The translations under genes and the position numbers were made by a program. From NCBI GenBank assembly GCA_009767595.1, contig VSDK01001740.1, positions 192,379-256,378 on the forward strand: 64,000 bases of DNA, given 5' to 3'. Below the pieces are notes generated by a model, which was not told where the DNA came from, did not search any database, and saw only the letters and a program-made list of their open reading frames with translations. This document shows positions 55,976-64,000 of the stretch, in pieces; the stretch's first letter is position 1; each line of letters begins with the position of its first letter. Source of the stretch: Symbiodinium kawagutii. Lineage: Eukaryota; Sar; Dinophyceae; Suessiales; Symbiodiniaceae.

Positions 55976-56067
55976 CTTGGTTGCGCGGTGGCAGCGCCAC
56001 CATCCGAGTTGTGCAAGCCAGTGGGTGAACTTCTCAGCTCAGGTGCTATCAGTTGTGATACCCCAAA

Positions 56068-56175
56068 TGGCCATAGGTCAATATTCACCATCAATAGTGG
56101 GTGATAATAACCAACCAATAATAAGGAAAACAATGGTTAATGATAGGGGAACCAGGGGTACGGGGTTTTGACCCA
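56068..56175. repeat. Palindromic element B, copy 8
   Basis: ATGGCCATAGGTCAATATTC to GGGGTACGGGGTTTTGACCC. It is the last palindromic element before the LINE. Confidence 0.75.
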
Positions 56176-56559
56176 GGTTTTGGTTCAAGGCCCTGCCAGG
56201 CGGGGAAACCTGCCGCAGCCAACACTTGGACTAGTTGGTTCATCGGCTGTTAGGACATGGAGTATGCTGGGAAGACACATGTGGAAGGAAAATTCCAAGG
56301 ACTACCAGTGTATGAAGACAGACTTTTCTCGGTGAAGCCTGGACAAAGGACAACAATTGTGGCTCGGGTCTTGATTCGGGACCCTACATGTGGCCACATG
56401 TGTCAGAGCGAGTTGTTCCAACAAAAGTATTCATGGGTTCGCTTGCAGATGACACCACGGACATCACTCTGTTGAATGCGGTTGTGACCCACTTCAGACA
56501 CCCAATGCTGTCTGTGGATGAAAATGCTGCATTGTTGGAACACAAGGCTCGTAGTGCTC

Positions 56560-57650
56560 AGGATTTTCTGAAATTGGCTGAGACATGCGCAGGGTTGGGT
56601 GGCCTCGGTGTTGGGGCTTCATTCGCAGGCTAGTCAACCACTGTTCAGAACGACATCCAGCAAACTTTCACGGACCACCAAGCACAGTATAGTCAGATCC
56701 CCAATGTCAATGGAAACATTTGCTGTTTGGCCACCATCCGCAAGATGCATGAAGTTGATAGCTCATCGGCTGCAATGGGCTGGGGATATGCATGCCAGCC
56801 ATTCTCGCGATTGGGGGATGGCCGTCAAGGGATGGATGAGAGGTCATTGACACTGCCTTTTGGCCTGCTGGCATCATACTTGCTGAAGAAGGATTTGGTG
56901 GTCCTCGAATGCGTACCACAAGCTGCTACGTCTCCATTTGTGCAAAGGTGTCTCCAGTATCATCTGGATATGGTACGGGGAGTCAAATCAGAACTGATCC
57001 TGGAATTAGCAGACATATGGATTTCTCGACGACGGAGGTACTGGACTGTGATCACCAAAGACTTTATGGGCAAAGTGACACTCCTGCCTTTCCCCAAGAT
57101 GTCATGTCCACCCACCATCAGTTGTGTCCTACCGGATTTCCAAGAGGTGCCGATCCCACAATTTGAAGAGCTTCGACTCACTGAGGCTGAACTCCAGGCC
57201 TTTGCAAATTTTGGGAAGGGTATGGCTTCGCAACTGGTTGACATGGCTACTCAGGGAAGTACAGCCCTCCACAGTTGGGGTAATCAGGTACACCCATGTG
57301 CATGTGGATGTCGCCCAGGGCTTTCACAGAGCCGGCTGCAGGAACATGGACTGTTTGGTGCTCTGGTTCAACAAAGTGGTGCAGATGGGGAGGTTCACAT
57401 GCGACATATTTCCCCGGTTGAAATGAGCATTTTGACGGGAATGGTCAAATCTGAAGGGTGGCAGGACTCCCAAAGGTTATTGATGGCGGGGATTGGACAA
57501 CTGGCATCCCCATTACAGGCAGTATGGGTTTTTGCTCAGATCAGGAACCATTTCAGTGACATGGGACTGGAAGGAATGACAACTATCAAACCTCGTGAAG
57601 CTCTGGCAGGTGTGGTTCATGCACTGTTCAGGCAACGGGATGAATGGTTT
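56560..57650 (+). other. C5 cytosine-DNA methyltransferase domain inside ORF1
   Basis: Motif I: AETCAGLGGLGVGASFAG (56,577-56,630), the SAM-binding DLFAGxGG site. Motif IV: GYACQPFSRLGD with the catalytic Cys codon at 56,793 (PCQ is here ACQ). Motif VI: VVLECVPQ with Glu at 56,907 (ENV is here ECV). Motif VIII: SRRRRYW (57,024-57,044). Late motifs: ISPVEMSILTG and GIGQLASPLQAVW (57,489-57,527), corresponding to the target-recognition and motif IX-X region. Catalytic Cys and Glu are kept. The TAG directly after motif I separates it from the rest. Confidence 0.85.
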
Positions 57651-57794
57651 CCTCAACCGAGCTCATGTGCAATGCAAATCTTCCAGGAAGATATGGAAAG
57701 GTTCTTGTTTCCAGATGGTCCCGGCCCAATGACTGCATCGCAAGAGGATCAGGCGTTCAGGAAGGCCGCAGAAACGGCTGAAAGACGAGTTCCT

Positions 57795-58345
57795 TCTCAT
57801 TTACTCGTTCAAGATCATCAAGGAGGTGCCATGCAGGAGAAGGAAGGAGAAGGTGGTTGCAACACACCATTGGTTCAAGATCATCAGCCAAGCATGGAGG
57901 AGCTAGTTGCACCGGGAAGCAATGTGATGCAAACAACGGCAACCACTGCAGCTTCAAGCCCAGTCGTTCATCATCAGCGAGGAGATGCCATGCATGAGAC
58001 AGGAAGGGATGGTTCATTGCCATTGGTTTCAGATCATCAGGATCATGAGGACGAAGATGAAGGAAGGCGAACGGCCAGCGAACTTCCAAGGCCTGCTGAA
58101 ACTATTGTTCAATGCCCAGTCGATCATCATCAGCGAGGAGGTGTCATGCAGGAGGAAAGGAAGGATGGTTCATGCTCACCTGGTTCTCATCATCATCCCA
58201 GTGGACACCCAGACACCACAGATCCATGCGACACAACAGAGCCGAACAGTGTGCACTTGGAACATTCAGGACCTCAATCATTCGATCATGATCACAGAGG
58301 AGGTGCCATGCAGGAGGAAAGGAAGGATGGTTCATGTACACCAGA
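57795..58345 (+). repeat. Protein-level tandem repeats in the ORF1 linker
   Basis: About five degenerate copies of VxDHHQRGGAMQEERKDGSC, best at 57,964, 58,118 and 58,281 (spacing near 160 bases). Rich in His, Gly and Glu; no function is assigned. Confidence 0.8.
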
Positions 58346-59279
58346 GTTTCAAGATCACCTGCCTGCAGAACATAGCACAGTACCCGAAGATGTTCATGGC
58401 ACTGGCCAAGCATGGAGTGATAGCGAGTCAATGACAGACCAGGTTGACACAAACTTGCAAGTTCGGTTGCAAATGCATATGGTGGATCAGATTTATGATG
58501 ACAATGAGCATGCTGTAGTCACAGATGATTATGAGCTGCTTAATGATGAGAACAGCCAACCGATGATGGTGGAAGCATCGCCTTTGGAGGAAGAGCGATC
58601 GTTTGCAGGACTGTTGACCCGCATTGGCAACTCTCGCCGAGTCGCTAGAGAGGGATTCCCAGGAGACGAAAGCACAGGAGCGTTGGATGCATTCAGATGT
58701 ACACATGCAGTCGCCACTGAGGACATGGGTTCCCCACCAAACACCAAACAATGCACAGAAGCTGTCGTGCAAGGCCCAGCTAGCTCAGACGAGCCTGCCC
58801 CTGGGAGCCCGGTTCCGACAAGAGCTCTCCGTTGCTGTCGCATGCCAAAACTCATTTGTTCGGTAGAAGAAATGTTGCAAGGAGGAGTAGTGGTGTGGGA
58901 TGTTGAAGAGTGCCAAGCAACCATTCAGAGCATTCGAACTAGTTCAGGTCAAAGCATGATTGACGCCACACAGCAGCTCTGTGGGCATGAAGTGAAGTTG
59001 TACACTGCAATAGGAGGCAAGTTGGCAGATGTGGCATCCCTGCCAGAAGAGTGTTTGGTGCTCCATGGATGTCCCATTTGTCTGGACCATGAAGACATCC
59101 AGGCACTGGAAAGTGAACTTCGCAGCATGACACGGCTTGAAGCACTGATTCATCAGGGAGGTGCAGTGGCTGTGGACGAAATGAGCTACTACCTCGAAGC
59201 CATCAAAGCATCCGTACCATCCAACACAGAGTTGAAAATTCTCAAGCCACTGGTCATTGATGACCTCATGGATGTACAT

Positions 59280-59540
59280 GGGATTGCTCGTCCGTGGCTG
59301 GAGGAACTTGCATGTGCACAGCAGGCTGCCAGCATGTTGTTGTGGCATCATCATTGGATCCCAGTCCATGTCAAACGAGACAATGGACAAATGCATGTGG
59401 AGACCACATGGGAGGGAGTGTTGGCGTGGGAGAACCTTGGGGATGCACCTTCACCCGTGATCATGGATCCCACGGATGCCTTGCCTAGTCAGTTCAAGCA
59501 TGACTGTGGGTTCCAGGCTTTTACATGGTTGGTGAACAAA
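59280..59540 (+). other. Ulp1-like (C48) cysteine protease motif in ORF1
   Basis: HHHWIPVHV at 59,346 and HDCGFQAFTWLV with Cys at 59,505, 53 residues apart, with an Asp-containing stretch between. The H...D...DCG order is that of Ulp1/adenain-type proteases. Only these short motifs support it. Confidence 0.35.
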
Positions 59541-61214
59541 GTTACAGGGACCACAGATGCGGCGATGCCAGCAGCCAAAGCGTCAGGCTGGAGAAAACTG
59601 TTCTGGCAACAATTGATCATCAAGCCAGCCGCGGTTGTCGTCAGGATTGGAGGACAAGGAGAGCTGGAAACGGCAGTGCAAGCACTGTTGAAGGAGCATG
59701 GAGTCCCACAGGAGCGCCTATACTCCAGGATGCAGGCAGTGTTGAAGGCCATCGGATCCGACAAGGTAGCATCCGTGTTCAAGGCACCACGACCATGGCA
59801 AATGCTGAAGCATCATGCAAACAGTTGCAAACCAGTGATTCGTTTGGTTCAGGAAGATGAACTGCAGGAAGTCATTCGATCACGAACCAAGCCCAAGCAA
59901 GCTGTTGCTTCCAAACGTGAAGGACCATATGAACGTGCCAAACCCCAGCATGTCCCACCTAGCGATGTGCATGTGCCTGAAGGGATCTTCTGCCAAGAAG
60001 GGGGGGAAATGTTGACTCAACTGATGACAAGACAGTTTGGGCATGGTGTTCAAGGCATCGTGGTGATCAGTGAACAAGAGGTCACGCCCTACTTGTCACA
60101 GGGTGTTCTCAGTGATGGAGGGCTTGGTTTTCTGGTCATGGCACCATTCACCGAAGCCATAGCAGCCCAAGGAGAACAGGTGCGATTCCCTGCATCGTCT
60201 TTGGCCACAGGTGAACCAATGCTGACATCAGCCATCCTGGTGCAAAAAGGCTCCAAGAAGGTGTATCGCAACACCCCAAAGCAGATGCATTCGGTCGTGC
60301 AAGTACCACACCAAGCAGTCAAGTTTGTGGTATATCGGGATCAAATCAACATGGACTGGAATGAGTTCATAACCCAACCAGTAAAGTTCATATTGGATTG
60401 GTTCCCCATGCTGAAGAAGTGCATGAAAACTGGTTGTGCATGTACTGCTTGGCACCCGGATGCACCCGGTGCTGATGGCCCGATCCTTGACTTGTGGCAG
60501 AGAGACTATGTCAACCTGCACTTCAAGAAATCCAAGCAAGGCGAAGCCCACATGTTTGTGTGCTGCATGAGATTGGTTGCCACTGCATTCCAGAAGGTCT
60601 TTCGCCTTTCAGGTGAGCACGGGGTTTACCTCGAACCACGTACCCCGGATGGACGCACACAGGACCCCAACTTCCAAACAGTTTGGTTGGGCAAACAAGA
60701 CCTCACAGGAGCAAAGGCCACGCAAGCAGTGCTGGGTGAACAAAGTTGCCTTGTCCGTGTCCAGGTTAAGTATGGAGTGAAGGTGCCAAGTGATCGAGCT
60801 CAGAAGGTCCATGAGAAACTGAAACCGGATGAACCATTCTTTCGGGGAGGGACCAAACAGTCATTCAAAGTAGGCCCAATGCCATGGGGGTGCACGAAGC
60901 AGCACATGCAAACCTTGTTCACTCAGTGGAATTGGCAGGCACGTGCAGTTCAGCCAACAGGGAGAGCAGCCGACAACTCAGGGCTTATGTGGCTGGTGTT
61001 TTCCAATGTCGACCCTCCAAGCCTTGTGTTCACACTGCAGCACGGTGACGTAGTGATTCACAAGGACACTGCCCAGGCCAAGCAAGCATGGACACCGCCA
61101 CAAGCACAGCTGTCCACATCCACTTTGAACCAGCACCGATTGCAACGTGACTTGGAGTTTGATCCATGGGCGGAGGCAGCACAGCAGTTGCCTTCTCGTG
61201 CCAGCGCAACCACT

Positions 61215-61544
61215 GACATGAACAAAACGCAGTTTGCAGCCCTTGAAGCCACAATTGATCAGAAGGTCAGTCAGAAGATTGCAGAGATGAGCTCGTCCAG
61301 TGATGAGCCCATGGATGCCAGAGTTGAAGATCGATTGCAGCAGCTTGAAAGACAAATGACTCAAGTGCAAACAGCACAACAAACCATGCAACAGCAAGCT
61401 GGCTCGTTTGAACAGAAGCTCGACTACCTCAATCGCCAAGTGGAAACACAGGCACAGCAGCTGTCAGCGACCTTGGACACCAAGCTGGGTGAGCAGATGA
61501 GGAGGATTGAGACGTTGCTGTCTAAAAGAAAGTCAGACCAAGAG
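61215..61544 (+). other. C-terminal coiled coil of ORF1
   Basis: Heptad pattern through FAALEATIDQKVSQKIAEM, VEDRLQQLERQMTQV, FEQKLDYLNRQVET and MRRIETLLSKRK. Trimeric coiled coils are typical of LINE ORF1 proteins. Confidence 0.75.
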
Positions 61545-61547
61545 TGA

Positions 61548-64000
61548 TGCCATGGGCTGCGGACACAGCCAGTGTCTGCGAAGCCCAAAGTTTTGCAACG
61601 ACCATCCAAGCGGGTGGCCACATGGTTTTGCATTTTCATTTGGATCACCCAGATTTTGCGCATTGGTGAAGCAGCTGTTCCTGGGCCGGAGCCTGAGCCT
61701 CAGTCATCAAGGTGGTGTCTGGGCACTATCAACCCATCAGGGTTGTCTGGCAAAGGAGCCACGTGCAATCAGTTGGACCACGGGATTTTTGCAGTGTCTG
61801 AGACACAACTGTCATCCAGAAGTCTGCCAAGATTCCAGCGTGAGTTGAGTGGTTGTCAAAGCAAGTTTCGATTCGTTCCCGGTGCTGCTGCACCACTGAA
61901 ATACCAAAGTTTGAGATCAATAGCAGGTACTCACACAGGAGTCGGCTTCCTGAGCNNNNNNNNNNNNNNNNNNNNNNNNNNNNNNNNNNNNNNNNNNNNN
62001 NNNNNNNNNNNNNNNNNNNNNNNNNNNNNNNNNNNNNNNNNNNNNNNNNNNNNNNNNNNNNNNNNNNNNNNNNNNNNNNNNNNNNNNNNNNNNNNNNNNN
62101 NNNNNNNNNNNNNNNNNNNNNNNNNNNNNNNNNNNNNNNNNNNNNNNNNNNNNNNNNNNNNNNNNNNNNNNNNNNNNNNNNNNNNNNNNNNNNNNNNNNN
62201 NNNNNNNNNNNNNNNNNNNNNNNNNTCCCTGCTAGGTCCATATCTTTTGGTTGGCAAGATGAGTTGTACCGAACAGGTAGAGTTCATGCTGCAACGTTCC
62301 AAGTTGGCTCACAATGGATTGGGGGAGGTGTTGTTTATGGGCAATCCTCCCATCATACGAGCCCAGAGACACGAGCCTTCACAAATGAGTTGTTGGTTGA
62401 AGTGACACGCCAGCTGGTGGATGCATTCCCAGGACCAGCCTTTGTAGCTGGCGACTTCAATCAAGAGTATGGCATTTTGCCAGAGACACATGTGTGGATC
62501 AAACGAGGGTGGCGAGACCTGCAGACGTGGGCCGAAGATGAACTGGGGCTACCACCAGGCCCCACTTGCAAACATCGTACCAGGAAAGATTTCATGTTTG
62601 TGTCGCCAGCACTGCAAAAGGTCATCAAAAGTGTAAGCAATGAGTTCGCTTTGTTTGCAGATCACAGCGTCCTCCAAGCTTCCATGGAATTTTTGAGTAA
62701 GCCACCACCCATCCCACGATGGAGGAAACCCAAGCCACTCAAACTCAGTAAGGACACACAGCACAAGATCGCAGAGATGATGTGTCCCATGCCTGCATTG
62801 CCTGAGGACCCCACCGAAGCCTATAAACTCACATGCCAGATGTTTGAGCAGCACGTTGATGAAGCCCTCCGACAACAAAAACAGGCCACCTTGCTGGAGG
62901 TAGAAAAGGGTCGGGCCCAGACTATGCAGCGTGAATATGTCCAACCCAATGTGATTCAGTTGAAACCATCACGGGCGGGTGAAGTTAGTCCTGCAGTGGT
63001 TGATTGGTCCATGGGATATAAGCAGTGGTTCACTCAGCTTCGTCGCATGATCAGCTATAAACATGCCACTCGCCCGATCGTGCCCACGACTGGTCAACTG
63101 AATTACCAGCTGGTGGTGTGGGAAGCAATGAAACGAGCAGCGGGATTCAAACCAAACTTCATTGGTTGGTGGAATCATCAGGCCAGCCAACAGACTGACT
63201 GGCCCATGCTTACCAGCACTATGCCTTCGCACAAGCAGATTTGTCGCATGGTGGAAGTTTTCCAAGCCAAGGTCCAGTCTTGGGAGACATTAACCAAGCA
63301 ACAGCAGGCACTGAAAGCCAAAACTCTCCGCACAGAACACCCCAACATGGTGTTCCAAGATGTGCAGCGACCCAAGCCAGTTCCGGTGCAAACAGTGGTA
63401 ACCAAACGTGTAGCAACCATTGTTGAAATAGTGGACGAGGCATCAGTGATTTATGACTCTCCAGAAGAGATGTTAGCCACTTTGCCAATGGAAAGCCGTG
63501 TTGGAATGCTCCCCATCATCCACCTCGAAGAAGAGCAGGTGTGGTTTCGTGTCCCACATGGGTTGTCCATAGGAGATGTGCTAATCCAATCGGAACCGCA
63601 AGGCACCTTGGATGGTGTACACGAGGCCTTCATGGTTGAATGGAGTAAACGATGGGATCGTCATAGACATGTCCCCTTGGACAGATGGGATGAAATTTGC
63701 AAACTAGCTGAGTGTAGTTTCCAGCCACGTCGCATGGAATTGCAACCCATCACACTAGCTCGTTGGAAGAAAGCCATCAGCAGCAAGAAGCATACAGCAG
63801 CAACTGGGATGGATGCATTGAGCAGGCACGAGCTTTTGTCCATGCATGATACTTGCCATGAGATGCTGTTGAAGATATTCCAGCAGGCCGAAGAGCAAGG
63901 GCAGTGGCCAAGGCAACTGCTACAGGGTGCCGTGAACAGCCTAGAGAAGATCCCAGGCGCTGACACAGTCAACTTGTTCAGGCCCATAACAGTGATGCCG
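61548..64000 (+). CDS. LINE ORF2: APE endonuclease and reverse transcriptase (partial)
   Basis: The frame continues from ORF1 directly after its TGA. No ATG is found in it before the domain starts; a GTG lies at 61,572. IGEAAVPGPEPEP is followed by the endonuclease: LGTINPSGLSGKG, VSETQLS with Glu at 61,800, then a gap at 61,956-62,225, then FVAGDFNQEYG (62,441), RKDFMFVSP (62,583) and FADHSVL with the catalytic His at 62,663. After the gap the reading frame differs by one from that before it, which may only mean that the gap length is wrong. From 62,228 the frame is open to the window end. AATGMDALSRHELL (about 63,798) and NLFRPITVMP (63,971) are the first conserved blocks of a LINE reverse transcriptase; the YxDD block lies outside. 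The enzyme would nick DNA and copy the element RNA in place. Confidence 0.9.
61956..62225. other. Assembly gap of 270 N inside the LINE endonuclease
   Basis: Lies between the Glu and GDFN motifs of the endonuclease; the flanking frames do not match if the length is exactly 270. Confidence 0.95.

Larger units (their letters stand above)
56257..61547 (+). pseudogene. LINE ORF1: methyltransferase, repeat linker, protease-like region, coiled coil
   Basis: Three segments. ATG at 56,257 opens a frame (EYAGKTHVEGKFQGLPVYED) that must shift near 56,385 to continue as VPTKVFMGSLADDTTD. The second frame reaches TAG at 56,631 within methyltransferase motif I. From 56,634 the same frame is open for 1,637 codons to TGA at 61,545. 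Domain order: C5 methyltransferase (about 56,560-57,650), acidic and His-rich linker with repeats (57,780-58,440), a Cys/His region (58,830-59,520), a long unassigned region, a nucleic-acid-binding-like block around VGPMPWGCTKQHMQTLFTQW (60,870) and a C-terminal coiled coil. ORF1 proteins of LINEs normally bind the element RNA. The first ATG after the TAG is at 56,745. The breaks are seen directly; whether they are suppressed or repaired in other copies is not known. Confidence 0.8.
56245..64000 (+). mobile_element. LINE retrotransposon carrying a DNA methyltransferase, 3' end beyond the window
   Basis: Two consecutive ORFs on the plus strand. ORF1 has methyltransferase and coiled-coil regions; ORF2 has an APE-type endonuclease and the first blocks of a reverse transcriptase. 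This order (ORF1, endonuclease, reverse transcriptase, no LTR seen) is that of non-LTR elements. The element is antisense to the FN3-array gene, and its left boundary is set only by where coding sequence begins. Base composition and codon use are more even and GC-richer than in the surrounding introns. A frameshift and a stop near the 5' end suggest that this copy is not fully functional. Cytosine methyltransferases have been reported in retrotransposons of dinoflagellates, so this is probably a member of a known but little-studied group. Confidence 0.88.

Noticed and set aside
56245..64000. Part of the FN3-array gene on the plus strand
   Set aside because: Methyltransferase, endonuclease and reverse transcriptase motifs show that it is a mobile element on the opposite strand.
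1..64000. tRNA, rRNA or spliced-leader RNA genes
   Set aside because: No cloverleaf with a TTCRANNC box, rRNA segment or intact spliced-leader sequence was found by eye; a covariance-model scan would be needed to exclude a tRNA.

Overview
The window looks like dinoflagellate nuclear DNA, most like the Symbiodiniaceae and relatives. The grounds are: very short GC-rich exons in long, AT-rich introns made of degenerate simple repeats; intron 3' ends that are almost all AG|G; 5' splice sites that read GC or GA as often as GT; a LINE of the type seen in dinoflagellates; and many small palindromic repeats. No rRNA, tRNA, CRISPR array or bacterial-type operon was recognised.

Bases 1,081-55,975 of the minus strand hold what I read as one giant gene, open at both ends. 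I could assemble 50 exons of 18-120 nt (about 3.1 kb of coding sequence in 55 kb, roughly 6 percent). They encode a tandem array of about ten and a half modules of roughly 100 residues that resemble fibronectin type III repeats. Each module runs SVSNVSFTDxDLDxxELGG, then TLTWxPP, VTxYxVYLAED, RSxxGxxVPVGTN, VPADTPL, HLLVYT and SSLxEQTTP, and is split over three to seven exons. Reading phases agree at every junction I proposed except one missing exon between 46,047 and 40,240. Most exons are too short to appear as open reading frames; they were found by following the module order.

Three smaller minus-strand genes lie inside introns of this gene: a single-exon leucine-rich repeat (LRR_5/BspA-like) protein at 41,176-42,174, a small secreted cysteine-rich protein at 47,014-47,391, and a less certain two-exon secreted protein at 46,537-46,891. 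A broken retrotransposon gag fragment occupies the left edge. The introns carry three families of 100-130 bp palindromic elements (called A, B and D here), many microsatellites and long stretches of degenerate ATGGTTAA-type repeats.

From about 56,250 to the right edge lies a plus-strand LINE, antisense to the giant gene and probably in one of its introns. Its first ORF carries a C5 cytosine DNA methyltransferase domain, a tandem-repeat linker, a region resembling a Ulp1-type cysteine protease and a C-terminal coiled coil. Its second ORF carries an APE-type endonuclease, interrupted by a 270-base assembly gap, and the start of a reverse transcriptase. An upstream frameshift and a TAG inside methyltransferase motif I suggest that this copy is damaged at its 5' end.
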